Shown in pieces: positions 1 through 8,700 of a DNA stretch of 64,000 nucleotides. The position numbers and the translations under genes are program-made. Source of the DNA: Pseudanabaena sp. SR411 (GTDB lineage Bacteria; Cyanobacteriota; Cyanobacteriia; Pseudanabaenales; Pseudanabaenaceae); assembly GCF_002251945.1 (NCBI RefSeq), contig NZ_NDHW01000087.1:1-64000 (forward strand), read 5' to 3'. Under the pieces are notes generated by a model, which was not told the DNA's origin, did no database searches, and was given only the letters and a program-made list of their open reading frames with translations. The number at the start of each line of letters is the position of its first letter. Positions within the stretch are counted from its first letter, which is position 1.

Positions 1-288
1 GGCGCAATCATTGGGCGAATATTATCCCCTTCTTTGCTTTCCCTCCTGAGATTCGCAGGGCGATTTACACCACCAATGCGATTGAGTCAATGAATAGCAG
101 TTTAATGAATAGCAGTTTGCGGAAGGTGATTAAATCTCAACAGATTTTCCCCTCTGATGAGGCTGCTTTTAAGCTGGTCTATTTGGCGATGCGGAATATT
201 TCTAAGAAATGGACAAGGCTCGATTCGTGATTGGAAACCCGCCCTCAATCGCTTTGCTATCCTCTTTGAGGATCGTCTCCACTTCTAG
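1..288 (+). pseudogene. IS256-family transposase, C-terminal relic
   Basis: Frame 3 encodes the end of a Mutator/IS256-type transposase: a TTNAIES motif, then RKVIKSQQ, then a terminal [19 protein letters not shown] motif. The upstream part lies outside the window. A 15-bp tandem duplication repeats the codons MNSSL in place of the usual single copy. A frameshift near 215-228 gives a premature TGA at 228-230, and the terminal motif continues in another frame to TAG at 286-288. The gene is therefore broken at this end. Confidence 0.85.
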
Positions 289-293
289 CTCCT

Positions 294-323
294 AGACTTT
301 ACACAATCTACTTGACAGTCTCC
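294..323. repeat. Probable terminal inverted repeat of the IS256-type element
   Basis: The segment directly downstream of the transposase frame has the TTTACACA...TTGACAG arrangement seen at IS256-family ends. The other end lies outside the window, so the pairing cannot be verified. Confidence 0.5.
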
Positions 324-426
324 ATAATTGTACTGAGGTTTTTAATAGGGTCTGTAAACTTAGAGTAATCTTTTGCAAACTTTTGCCTGAAACTTCTAAG
401 ATTTTTTCTATGTTGGCATAATTCAT
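305..426 (-). pseudogene. Possible 5' gene fragment cut by the IS element
   Basis: On the minus strand an ATG at 426 follows a good ribosome site (GAGGAG) and opens a reading frame beginning MNYANIEKILEVSG that runs into the IS end. A shift of frame after about 18 codons gives a more protein-like continuation ending at the IS border. I do not recognise the gene. The rest of the stretch 427-655 shows nothing I can identify. Confidence 0.3.
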
Positions 427-655
427 ATTCTCCTCAAACGACTCGCTTAATTTCTCAAACAAACTCTAATGGTGAGAAGGAGGTTAAAGCAGATAGGATT
501 GAAAAGTACAATATATGGCAATATAGGGATTAGAACCTATTTAAGAATTAGATAATACTTAAAAATCTTGTTTAAAGATTTAGGGGCAAAAACTACAATT
601 CTTAAATGAGTTCTTAACGACAATCTGCATAAAATTATTGCCTACAATCTAACTT

Positions 656-3109
656 GTGCCACTGGATATAAATCGTTTGCAACAAGCCTTGAGTATCGAG
701 GCTGAGAAAGGCTTTTCCAACTTACAGGGAAAGCAATTTTTGTTTGCAGATTTTTTGAATGTGAGCTTAAAAGAAATTCCTGAAGACTGGGAAATGAGCG
801 ATCGCCTCCAAGCGCAAACCCTTGCTAAACAATATGCTCAATATAGTGATTTACCCCTATCACGCAGACAACATCTAGTTGCCGAAACTCGTCGCTTGCT
901 CTACGAAGTACGTCGCCGTGAAATAGCAGAAACCAACGCTGCCCCCAAGATCAAGAAACCCAAGACTGAGGCTATCTCCGCTACAGAACCCAAAGCCGCC
1001 AAAAAAATATTGCCTGATACCGAGTTGAAAAACCTCGAAGGTATTGGCTCATTTATGGCAACAAAGTTTAAGCTCCTCGATTTGCATACGGTGCGCGATG
1101 TTCTCAGTTATTATCCTCGCGATCATATTGACTACGCGCGCCAGATTCCCATTCGTGAACTTAAAGATGGTGATACGGTTACCGTAATCGGCACAATTAA
1201 GAAATTTGGCTGTTTTACTAGTCCTAAAAATCCCAATCTTACGATTGTGGAAATTATTTTACGTGACCATACGGGGCAGATAAAACTTAGCCGATTCTGG
1301 ACTGGCAAACGCTACTCCAATCGTGGATGGCAAGAATCACAGAAAAAACTTTATCCGCAAGGCTGTACAGTTGCGGCCTCAGGGGTGGTCAAACAGAGCA
1401 AATATGGTTTGACTTTAGAGAATTATGAAGTGGAAGTTCTCGAACATACGCAAGATACAATCCAGTCCAAAACTGTCGGTCGCGTCGTGCCAGTTTATCC
1501 GCTTACAGAAGGCATCACACCCGAAGCCATCCGTCGCCTTGTGGCGCAATGTTTACCCGCCGTATCACAGATTTCCGATCCGATGCCTGATCGCTTTCTT
1601 AATGATTACAAAATGATGCCTTTGGCACAGGCGATCGCCCAAGTCCATTATCCAGATACCAGCGAAACTCTAGAACAAGCCGTAATTCGGTTAACCTTCG
1701 ATAAATATTTCTATCGTCGCCTTGTTTCTCTCTATCGCCGTCAACAGCAGAAAGCAATTCATTTTGTACCCCAAAGTCAAGCGATCGTCCAACTCGAAAA
1801 AATCCTTCCTTTTGAATTAACAAATGCTCAAAAGCGTGTGGTTGCCGAAATTCGGGCTGATCTGCAAGGTCAAACACCGATGAACCGTTTAGTGCAAGGC
1901 GATGTCGGCTCAGGTAAAACGATTGTGGCGGTATATGCATTGTTAACAGCGATCGAGGCTGGCTACCAAACAGCGCTGATGGCTCCGACGGAGGTACTCA
2001 CCGAGCAGCATTATCGCAAGATTGTGGAATGGTTTATGCAGCTAAATCTGCCTGTGGAAATTTTGACTGGTTCCACAAAAACAGCAAAACGCCGTGAAAC
2101 TTTGCGTCAATTGGAAACAGGCGAATTACCCTTGGTAATTGGAACCCATGCCTTGATTCAAGATGGCGTAAATTTTGCGCGTCTAGGACTAGCCGTAATT
2201 GACGAGCAACATCGGTTTGGCAGAGATCAGAGATCGCGGCTTTTGCAAAAAGGCAATGACCCCCATGTATTGATCATGACTGCCACACCCATTCCGCGCA
2301 CTCTCTATCTCACTAACTCCGAAATCGAAGTCAGCATCATCGATGAGCTTCCCCCCGGACGTAAACCGATTCAAACTGTCTTACTGAAACCTTCGCAACG
2401 CAAAGATGCTTATGATTTAATTCGGCGTGAAATAGCTCAAGATCGTCAGGCTTATATTGTCTTTCCTCTGGTGGAAGAGTCTGAGAAAATGGAAGATATT
2501 AAGGCAGCAACCCAAGAACGGGAGCATCTGCAAAATGTAGTTTTTCCTAACTTCCAAATTGGCTTACTACATGGTCAAATGTCTTCGGCAGAAAAAGATG
2601 AGGCGATTAATACTTTTCGGAGAGGTGAAACCCAAATTCTGGTAGCGACTACGGTGATTGAAGTCGGTGTAGATATTCCCAATGCTTCAGTCATGCTCAT
2701 CGAACATGCCGATCGCTTTGGTCTTGCCCAGCTTCACCAGTTACGCGGGAGAGTTGGGCGTGGCGCGGCGCAGTCCTATTGTCTATTACTAAGCGGCTCT
2801 AAATCTCAGACATCGCAAGAGCGCTTACAAGTTCTTGAACAGTCACAGGATGGCTTTTTTATTGCTGAGCGTGATTTCCAGATGCGCGGCAAGGGCAAAG
2901 ATGAAGGGACAGAACAATCTGGTCATGCAGGTTTCTCGATTGAGGATCGTTTGCCTGATGAAGCGGCACGTCAAGAGATTTTCCAAATAGCCCGTGAAGC
3001 GGCGGAAAGAATTATTAAAAAAGATGCCACATTGGAGCATTTCCCAGCCTTAAAAGCAGAATTTGAGATGCATTATCTACGTTTGCAGGGTGGAGCAATT
3101 TTCACATAA
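656..3109 (+). CDS. recG: ATP-dependent DNA helicase RecG
   Basis: RecG remodels stalled replication forks and Holliday junctions using ATP. The 817-residue protein has an N-terminal extension of about 120 residues, which cyanobacterial RecG proteins often carry. It is followed by the OB-fold wedge region (about 150-300), Walker A GDVGSGKT (about 414-422), the DEQH box (516-519), the TATPIPRT motif, and the helicase C domain with QLRGRVGRG. The start is a GTG, and no better start is visible upstream. The gene is complete and stands alone, between the IS256 relic and an IS5-type relic that touches its 3' end. Confidence 0.95.
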   Translation: MPLDINRLQQALSIEAEKGFSNLQGKQFLFADFLNVSLKEIPEDWEMSDRLQAQTLAKQYAQYSDLPLSRRQHLVAETRRLLYEVRRREIAETNAAPKIKKPKTEAISATEPKAAKKILPDTELKNLEGIGSFMATKFKLLDLHTVRDVLSYYPRDHIDYARQIPIRELKDGDTVTVIGTIKKFGCFTSPKNPNLTIVEIILRDHTGQIKLSRFWTGKRYSNRGWQESQKKLYPQGCTVAASGVVKQSKYGLTLENYEVEVLEHTQDTIQSKTVGRVVPVYPLTEGITPEAIRRLVAQCLPAVSQISDPMPDRFLNDYKMMPLAQAIAQVHYPDTSETLEQAVIRLTFDKYFYRRLVSLYRRQQQKAIHFVPQSQAIVQLEKILPFELTNAQKRVVAEIRADLQGQTPMNRLVQGDVGSGKTIVAVYALLTAIEAGYQTALMAPTEVLTEQHYRKIVEWFMQLNLPVEILTGSTKTAKRRETLRQLETGELPLVIGTHALIQDGVNFARLGLAVIDEQHRFGRDQRSRLLQKGNDPHVLIMTATPIPRTLYLTNSEIEVSIIDELPPGRKPIQTVLLKPSQRKDAYDLIRREIAQDRQAYIVFPLVEESEKMEDIKAATQEREHLQNVVFPNFQIGLLHGQMSSAEKDEAINTFRRGETQILVATTVIEVGVDIPNASVMLIEHADRFGLAQLHQLRGRVGRGAAQSYCLLLSGSKSQTSQERLQVLEQSQDGFFIAERDFQMRGKGKDEGTEQSGHAGFSIEDRLPDEAARQEIFQIAREAAERIIKKDATLEHFPALKAEFEMHYLRLQGGAIFT

Positions 3110-3440
3110 AAAATGACTTGATTCAAAGTTTTTGACCAGACTTTTACAACGATCCATCCAAGCATTGGAACGTTCCACAATCCAACGCATAGGAATGACC
3201 ACAAACCCAGATATACCCAAAGTCTTTTTCTCCTGCTTCGACTCGGTGCAGCCTTAAACCTAATCTTGGTCATAATCTGCGGATAAATCTCCTCTAAGGC
3301 AGGGATTAACTTGTCAGGATGGTAGCCATGATCAACCATGACTGTTATTTTGGGAATATTCGCAGGTTTAGATTTAAAGTAGTCGATATTTTGAGCAACC
3401 ATTTCAATCAAAGCCTTGTCATCGGACAGAATGGCCTTCG
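3110..3440 (-). pseudogene. IS5-type transposase, C-terminal relic
   Basis: The minus strand encodes KAILSDDKALIEMVAQN, then a DHGYHPDKL segment, and in another frame GFVVIPMRWIVERSNAWMDR, the C-terminal signature of IS5/IS4-like DDE transposases. A frameshift near 3200-3235 separates the two parts. The N-terminal half is missing: homology stops abruptly near 3440. The 3' end abuts recG. This is a dead fragment. The following 3441-3590 has an open plus-strand stretch ending at 3586 that I do not recognise. Confidence 0.75.
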
Positions 3441-3593
3441 TACAAAGGGTAAAGAAGAGACTTAGAACTTTGACTTATACCAAAGGCCGTTGGCAACAAT
3501 TCTGGTCTAAAATCAATCGCTATGGTTTCTCTCTAATTCCTACATCAAATTTTGGTCACACCCTTCTTGGTTTGTTTGCTTGGTAATTGCTGT

Positions 3594-3648
3594 AAACCCC
3601 ATATAAAGAGAGGCGGCACTTCGTGCCGCCTCTCTTTATATGGGGTTT
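3594..3648. repeat. 55-bp perfect palindrome, GGCGGCAC core
   Basis: Two 26-nt arms flank a TTC loop centred at 3621. The core AGGCGGCAC/GTGCCGCCT belongs to the GC-rich core family seen elsewhere in the window, while the outer arms (AAACCCCATATAAAGAG) are unique to this copy. The right arm reaches into the stop codon of the minus-strand kinase gene, so it could act as its transcription terminator. Confidence 0.85.
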
Positions 3649-5050
3649 ATTGGCTTAAAAAACTTAATATTTCACCCAATATCCAATCCATTTCTTCTTT
3701 TTCCATCAAAATTGAATCAAAACTATGTTGCTTTTCTCCTCTCCAAATCGAATAATGCGTACTTTTTTGACCATTTTTTGACACGGTATCAACAATACCA
3801 ATGCGCGTAATTTCTGAGTTATAGCCACGCTCACGACCCACACGAATTCCCCATAAATACCATGCAATCTCAAAAGTTTGGCGATTCACTTCAATTAAAA
3901 TATTGCCAATCAGCGCGTAGCCAAATAACAAAGCACACATCAAAAACATCATTCCCACCACAAATGCTGCAAAGCCCAAAGGAATTTGAGAGATCAGTCC
4001 AAGGGTATTCAGGTAAGGCAAAATAAATTTATCTAAACCCCAATAAATAAGAATTGCTAGACCTCCAAAGAACAATGTGAGAGGACGAAAACCAAGACTA
4101 GGAATTTTAAAGGTGAGGCGATCGCTTGTTCTTTCGTAATGAATTCTTGTATCTAGAGGCTTGAGTTTTTGTGCTTTTTCGACTTCTCCTGACGCTTTTA
4201 ACGAGGCAATGTAATTATTCACCAGTTGATAGTTAGTACCCCTACCTTCCAACGCTTCCAATGCTATACGTGCAGAATTAAAGCGATCTTCAGTTGCAGG
4301 TTCGACCATATTTGCTAACCAATCAGCAAATGCTGATGAAACATTAGTACAGGCGCGGACATCAATTTTCATGCGGTTTTGGGGCAGTTCCGATGGGAGT
4401 CTCTGAGTGAGCAGAAATAGTAAGGTTGCGCCTAGTCCATACAAATCTGATGCACAAGTTGCCTGTCCGCGAAATTGCTCAGGAGCCATATAGCCATAGG
4501 TTCCGACAAAGGTACTCCCCCCTGAGATCGTATGGCGATAAGCGTCTTGGACTGCGCCAAAATCCACAAGGGCGATCGTTCCATTGGGACGACGAATTAA
4601 ATTCTGGGGCTTAATATCGCGATGCACAACGGGCGGCGATAGTTCGTGCAAATAGCAAAGTACAGTTAAAATTTGTGTAGCAATTTCTTTAACTTCTGCT
4701 TCTGTCATCCGTTCACCCTGCTGAGCGATCGCCGCCAATGATTCGCCTTCAATCAATTCTTGAACTAGATAAAATCGGCGATCGCTGTCCAAATCAATAT
4801 GAAAATAATCAAGATACTTAGGAATCTGGGGATGATCGAGACTAGCTAAAACCTTAGCTTCCCGTTCAAATAATTCAATCACTTTCCATTGACTAGCTTG
4901 ATGTAAAGACAATACTTTCATTGCTACAGATTGGTTACTCAGTTGATCTATTGCTGCATAGGTGGTCGCCATTCCACCCTGCCCTAGTACGGCGATGATG
5001 CTGTAGCGATCGCGAACAATATCACCAATCTGATGCAGTTCTTCTATCAT
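3647..5050 (-). CDS. Membrane-anchored serine/threonine protein kinase
   Basis: This is a Hanks-type Ser/Thr kinase of 467 residues. The glycine loop GQGGMATTY (23-31), VAMK with the ATP-binding lysine (K45), the catalytic loop HRDIKPQN (about 141-148), DFG (about 163) and APEQ are all present, so it should be active. The kinase domain ends near residue 270. Two hydrophobic segments lie at about 325-390, followed by a soluble C-terminal tail of about 75 residues. It probably phosphorylates cytoplasmic targets from the membrane; the target is not visible. The gene is single, and its stop lies inside the palindrome at 3594-3648. Confidence 0.9.
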   Translation of the reverse strand: MIEELHQIGDIVRDRYSIIAVLGQGGMATTYAAIDQLSNQSVAMKVLSLHQASQWKVIELFEREAKVLASLDHPQIPKYLDYFHIDLDSDRRFYLVQELIEGESLAAIAQQGERMTEAEVKEIATQILTVLCYLHELSPPVVHRDIKPQNLIRRPNGTIALVDFGAVQDAYRHTISGGSTFVGTYGYMAPEQFRGQATCASDLYGLGATLLFLLTQRLPSELPQNRMKIDVRACTNVSSAFADWLANMVEPATEDRFNSARIALEALEGRGTNYQLVNNYIASLKASGEVEKAQKLKPLDTRIHYERTSDRLTFKIPSLGFRPLTLFFGGLAILIYWGLDKFILPYLNTLGLISQIPLGFAAFVVGMMFLMCALLFGYALIGNILIEVNRQTFEIAWYLWGIRVGRERGYNSEITRIGIVDTVSKNGQKSTHYSIWRGEKQHSFDSILMEKEEMDWILGEILSFLSQ

Positions 5051-5205
5051 CTTTTTTAAGTCACCGTTTTAAGTGGAACTACACAATAAATTATGCTCTA
5101 CAAAGTCTACTCTTGCTTAAACAATTGTATCGCTATTTTCGTCAACCCCTTAGATAAGGAGTACGATCAGTTTCAGTACATTTCACTGTAGTGCTAAAAA
5201 GGCAA

Positions 5206-5234
5206 GGATAGGCGGCGCTTTGTGCCGCCTATCC
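5206..5234. repeat. Short palindrome, GGCGGC core
   Basis: GGATAGGCGGC and its complement flank a 7-nt loop. It lies just upstream of the NADAR gene start and belongs to the GC-rich core palindrome family. Confidence 0.75.
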
Positions 5235-5248
5235 CCATACAAGCTATT

Positions 5249-5703
5249 ATGACAATCTATTTCTACACAACCAATCAAGCTTATTCAGAGTTCTCAAACT
5301 TTGCTCCCTTTGGCATTGAGTTAGATGGTCAATGGTGGCGAACTACCGAACATTATTTTCAGGCTCAAAAATTTTTAGATACGGCGTATCAAGAAAAAAT
5401 ACGTCAGGCTCCCGATCCTAAAACAGCCGCAAATTTGGGTCGCAGTCGCTCAGTTCCACTGCGCGAAGATTGGGAAGATATTAAAGACGATGTGACGCGT
5501 AGGGCTGTTCTCAAGAAGTTCCAAACTCATGCCCAATTAAAATCGCTGTTGATTTCTACAGGTAATGAGGAAATTGTGGAAAATGCTCCAGGAGATTACT
5601 ATTGGGGCTGTGGAGCCGATGGCTCTGGGAAAAATATCTAGGCAAAATTTTGCAAGAAGTCCGCGCTCAAATCCAAAATACAACTAATACGGATCAAAAT
5701 TAA
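5249..5703 (+). pseudogene. NADAR-domain protein (YbiA-like), frameshifted near the end
   Basis: NADAR (YbiA/RibX-like) proteins are N-glycosidases acting on riboflavin-pathway intermediates and ADP-ribose-type substrates. From ATG 5249 the frame reads MTIYFYTTNQAYSEFSNF, then TEHYFQAQKF and YYWGCGADGSGKN, all family landmarks. It stops at TAG 5639-5641, where the family continues with a final helix. That helix (LGKILQEVRAQIQ) is present in the next frame and ends at TAA 5701-5703, so a single-base deletion near 5636 breaks the gene. This could be a real pseudogene, a tolerated truncation or a sequencing error. Confidence 0.8.
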
Positions 5704-5822
5704 TTTGATCACATTCTTTCTGATCTAACTATCTATTTGCAAAGTTTCTCTACTTTTGCCTGTAAGCCGCTACTCAATATTCATGCTCTGATTATTTCTT
5801 CATTAGGTAACGAGTAAATATA

Positions 5823-5937
5823 TACAGCGCTTTGCACTCAAACCCAAACCACAGAATATTTTTGAAAGCGTTGCTTTGCAACGCTTTCAAAAATATTCTA
5901 TGGTTCGTTTGATCGGTAATTGCTGTAGGAGAATAGA
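5823..5937. mobile_element. MITE-like element, TACAGC ends, AAAGCGTTGC core
   Basis: A 115-bp element bounded by TACAGC and GCTGTA. Its centre, 5853-5899, is a 47-bp perfect palindrome around a TTT loop. The flanks between ends and core (CAAACCCAAACC on one side, CAAACGAACC on the other strand) match those of the copy at 10823-10929 in inverted orientation. No coding capacity is seen. Confidence 0.7.
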
Positions 5938-5995
5938 AACAGCCATGAGATAAGCGCAACGATGTTTGGGCAAAAGCTAAGTAGATGGGCATAAT

Positions 5996-6066
5996 TAATT
6001 ACAAAACCAAACCCGTAAAGTTGCGCCCCTGCGGGGTGCAACTTTACGGGTTTGGTTTTGTAATTA
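5996..6066. repeat. 71-bp palindrome downstream of cobU
   Basis: Arms reading TAATTACAAAACCAAACCCG and onward pair perfectly down to GTTGC/GCAAC, around an imperfect GC-rich apex centred at 6031. It lies 11 bp past the cobU stop and may terminate that gene. Apart from this and the MITE, 5704-6077 shows nothing recognisable. Confidence 0.85.
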
Positions 6067-6077
6067 TTAGAATAAAA

Positions 6078-6611
6078 TCAGGGTAATCTTTCGCCAATTT
6101 GGGTGAGATTAACTGCATAGCCACCTGTGACTAGATAAACAGCACCAGCGATCGCCCCAATTTTGCGACTCAGACCACCAAGGCGATCGCGAAATATTCT
6201 CCCTAACTTATATTCTGGAACGATTCCCCAGCCAACTTCTTCAGACACAAATATAATATCCACTGCACATACTTGAATCGCTTCTAACAATTCATTCTCA
6301 ATCTTTATCCACGACTCTTCGCTCTCTTCTAAAAGATTTGCTAACCAAGTTCCAAGGGAATCCACCAGAACATAAGCAGAATCACTATTGATCTCTAAAA
6401 TACTTTTGGCTAGTTCAATGGGAACTTCTAGGGTTTGCCAATTTTCAGGACGGCGATCGCTATGTTTCTGTAAACGTGCTTCCCATTCTGCATCATCGGG
6501 ATAACGAGTTGCTGTGGCGATATAAATTACATTTTTTTGCGATCGCATGGCTAGATGTTCTGCCCATTCACTTTTGCCTGAGCGAGTTGCGCCCGTTACT
6601 AAACTAATCAT
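6078..6611 (-). CDS. cobU: Bifunctional adenosylcobinamide kinase / phosphate guanylyltransferase
   Basis: CobU phosphorylates adenosylcobinamide and attaches GMP, late steps of cobalamin lower-ligand assembly. The 177-residue protein starts MISLVTGATRSGKSEWAE, with the P-loop at about 7-14. YIATATRYPDDAEWEARLQKH carries the guanylylation-site histidine region, and VLVDSLGTWLANLL and FVSEEVGWGIVP follow. All are family signatures and the length is normal. I chose the ATG at 6611 rather than the GTG two codons upstream. No other cobalamin gene is adjacent. Confidence 0.93.
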   Translation of the reverse strand: MISLVTGATRSGKSEWAEHLAMRSQKNVIYIATATRYPDDAEWEARLQKHSDRRPENWQTLEVPIELAKSILEINSDSAYVLVDSLGTWLANLLEESEESWIKIENELLEAIQVCAVDIIFVSEEVGWGIVPEYKLGRIFRDRLGGLSRKIGAIAGAVYLVTGGYAVNLTQIGERLP

Positions 6612-6782
6612 GATCACGGATTATATGGATTGAAAGATTTCGCAGATTTTACAGCGCTATGTGCTGCGGATGAGTCTATGGATTACAAAAAATTAAAATC
6701 TGTGCAATCCCATAATCCGTCTAATCAGTGATCCTGACGAATTGCTATACTATTATGATATCGCTCATTGTAAGATTCCATC

Positions 6783-7409
6783 ATGACTCAAGCGATCGTT
6801 GCTACATCTGAAACTGCAAACAATTCCATTGCTACGGAAGTATCTATCCCCAAGCCAGAAGAGCAAATGCTTTGGACTAGTGCTGACTTAGAACTGATGC
6901 CCGACAACGACAGCCGTTATGAAATTATTAATGGAGAACTTTACGTGACCAGATCGCCTCATAATAAGCATCAAAAAACTTGTGGTAGATTTTTTACTGT
7001 TTTGGATATTTGGTCACGGGCAACAAATTTGGGTGAGGCAGAGATTGGAGCAGGATTAATCTTTGGTAACAATGATGATGTCATTCCCGATGTGATCTGG
7101 ATGAGTAAGGAGAAATATGCAGATTTAATCGATGACACGGGATATTTTCGCGGTGCGCCTGAACTGGTGATCGAGGTGCTATCGGCGGGAACTGATGATG
7201 AAAAACGCGATCGCCAAGTTAAGTTGAAGCTTTATTCAAATCATGGGGTATTGGAATATTGGATTGCAGATTGGCGAGCCAAGCAAATGCAAGTTTATCG
7301 GCGTGAGAATGGTGTACTCAAACTAGCGATGACTTTATTTGAAACTGATACGCTCACCTCGCCACTTTTGCCAGAGTTTTCTTGTCTAATATCCCAGATT
7401 TTTGCATAG
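6783..7409 (+). CDS. Uma2 family (DUF820) endonuclease-like protein
   Basis: Uma2 proteins have a PD-(D/E)XK fold and are strongly expanded in cyanobacteria; their cellular role is unclear. The 208 residues contain the hallmark VIPDVIWMSKE strand, the PELVIEVLSAGTDDEKRDRQVKLKLY block (D and E of the active site, then the lysine), and GVLEYWIAD. The start ATG at 6783 is the first in frame. The gene ends at 7409, immediately before a GC-rich palindrome. Another full copy lies at 31054-31647. Confidence 0.9.
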   Translation: MTQAIVATSETANNSIATEVSIPKPEEQMLWTSADLELMPDNDSRYEIINGELYVTRSPHNKHQKTCGRFFTVLDIWSRATNLGEAEIGAGLIFGNNDDVIPDVIWMSKEKYADLIDDTGYFRGAPELVIEVLSAGTDDEKRDRQVKLKLYSNHGVLEYWIADWRAKQMQVYRRENGVLKLAMTLFETDTLTSPLLPEFSCLISQIFA

Positions 7410-7436
7410 TATAGGCGGCGCGAAGTGCCGCCTATA
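7410..7436. repeat. 27-bp palindrome after the Uma2 gene
   Basis: TATAGGCGGC and its complement flank GCGAAGT. It begins at the base after the stop codon and belongs to the GC-rich core family. It may serve as a terminator. Confidence 0.75.
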
Positions 7437-7476
7437 GATCTTTAAAGATGTTTGAATAGCCCTCTAGATAAAAAAT

Positions 7477-7953
7477 ATGAAAAAAGTTTTGTACGGTATA
7501 GCAGCGATCGCCCTTAGTTTTAGTTCTAACTTTATTACAGTTAACTCCGTCCAAGCTCTTGAAGAAGGTATTTATTGGGGAGGTGGTTCCCGCTATATCA
7601 GTATTTTTAAACAGGCTAATCCCACAAGTGAGAGCGATCGCTATTGTTATAGTGGCTCCTCATCCAATGGCGTAATGATTGCTTCACTCAAGCTCAAGAT
7701 TCCTCGCTATCAAACAGGGATTGATTATGAAGTTTATACATTGCAAGGCGTAAATAATCTTGCCATTCAGCAATATGCTTTCAAAAGAGATCAGATTACC
7801 TTCGGTAAATTGGTGGGACGCTTTGTGCGTGATGGCTTGGTGTATAAGCGAGATGGTGATGTAAGCACAGAGAGATCGCCTGAACTGCAAGAATGCCTCA
7901 CTTCTACCAAGCCATATTTCAAACAAATTTTATCAGGACGCGATCGGCGTTAA
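7477..7953 (+). CDS. Secreted protein of unknown function
   Basis: A 158-residue protein. Residues 1-27 form a classical signal peptide (KK, hydrophobic stretch, then NSVQA before LEEGIYWGGG), so the product is probably periplasmic or exported. The mature part has two cysteines (in RYCYSG and LQECLT) that could form a disulphide. I do not recognise a family. It stands between two Uma2-related sequences with no evident operon partner. Confidence 0.65.
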   Translation: MKKVLYGIAAIALSFSSNFITVNSVQALEEGIYWGGGSRYISIFKQANPTSESDRYCYSGSSSNGVMIASLKLKIPRYQTGIDYEVYTLQGVNNLAIQQYAFKRDQITFGKLVGRFVRDGLVYKRDGDVSTERSPELQECLTSTKPYFKQILSGRDRR

Positions 7954-7956
7954 AGC

Positions 7957-8022
7957 ATGATGGTTACTCAACTTGCCAAGAAAACTTACCCCGTTGATGA
8001 ATATCTAGTGTACACAGTTTAA
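7957..8022 (+). pseudogene. Uma2 N-terminal remnant
   Basis: Twenty-one codons beginning MMVTQLAKKTYPVDEYL resemble the N-terminus of Uma2 proteins (a MVTQL..KTYTVDEYL-type start), then end at TAA. The rest of the gene is absent. Confidence 0.5.
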
Positions 8023-8062
8023 TGTAAAGAAAAAGCCGTTTGCTTACCTTTTGTATCGTAAT

Positions 8063-8106
8063 CAATCAAATCATTCAGGAAATAGAACAGTCGCTTGTAA
8101 CAGTGA
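8063..8106. repeat. Leader repeat, copy 1 (pairs with 12001-12043)
   Basis: About 44 bp containing TCATTCAGGAAAT closely match 12001-12043. Both copies lie just upstream of decayed genes, the SDR relic here and the PCD relic there. Confidence 0.6.
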
Positions 8107-8219
8107 GAAAAGAAGACTGGATAGTTAAATAGTTAACTGAATTCTGTTGATGTGCTTTTTCTTAATCAATTTATTGAGAAAAACACTGTGAATATACAAG
8201 GTAAAGCAAAGGACTAAAT

Positions 8220-8394
8220 ATGTCTGAGATTAAAAATAAAGTAGTAGTTATCACAGGAGCCAGCAGTGGGCTAGGTGAAGCGATCGCTATTGATGCTGAT
8301 GCAATTGCCCATGCGATCCGCCTTTGCGATCGAGCAGCCTAGTGATGTTGATGTGAATGCAATGATTATCCGTCCAACCAAACAGGATCTTTAA
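8220..8394 (+). pseudogene. Short-chain dehydrogenase with large internal deletion
   Basis: ATG 8220 opens MSEIKNKVVVITGASSGLGE, the Rossmann N-terminus of an SDR with its TGxxxGxG motif. After about 24 residues it jumps to the C-terminal end of the same family (FAIEQPSDVDVNAMIIRPT, ending at TAA 8392), read in a different frame. About 190 residues, including the YxxxK active site, are missing. It is a dead gene joined by deletion. Confidence 0.8.
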
Positions 8395-8504
8395 ATTCAA
8401 GATATCTCACCATACACAGTATTTCATCACGGTTTTATACCAAGTTAAAAAATGTCTACCTACGCCATTTATTAACTTAAAAATCCTTACTGGGTTTAGT
8501 TTTT

Positions 8505-8545
8505 AATTTACAAAAGTGTTGTCACACTTTCGCGAATTGATATTA
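8505..8545. repeat. Palindromic repeat, AAAGTGTTGTCACACTTT family
   Basis: An imperfect palindrome around GTGTTGTCACAC, related to those at 45061-45098 and 62719-62790. Between the SDR relic and the DJ-1-like gene (8395-8700) there is also the leader repeat at 8596-8617. Nothing else was recognised there. Confidence 0.6.
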
Positions 8546-8595
8546 GCCAGATAAACCAACTTTTTTTAGGAGTTCTATCAACATGACAAGTCTTT

Positions 8596-8617
8596 GCTAG
8601 TTTAGTTTGAAGCTTTA
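8596..8617. repeat. 22-bp leader repeat (pairs with 10500-10521)
   Basis: The segment containing AGTTTGAAGCTTTA matches 10500-10521 at 21 of 22 positions. One copy lies upstream of the DJ-1-like gene and the other upstream of the small acidic gene at 10565. Confidence 0.6.
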
Positions 8618-8700
8618 GTCAAGGCATTTAAATAACGCTATTCTAAGCGATCGTCGAATTCATGTTAGTTGAAAAAATCAAAGTAATCAAAGGATTCAAA

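Noticed and set aside
3441-3590. Plus-strand coding stretch ending at 3586
   Set aside because: No start, no recognisable motif, and adjacent to a transposase relic. It may be a remnant but cannot be assigned.
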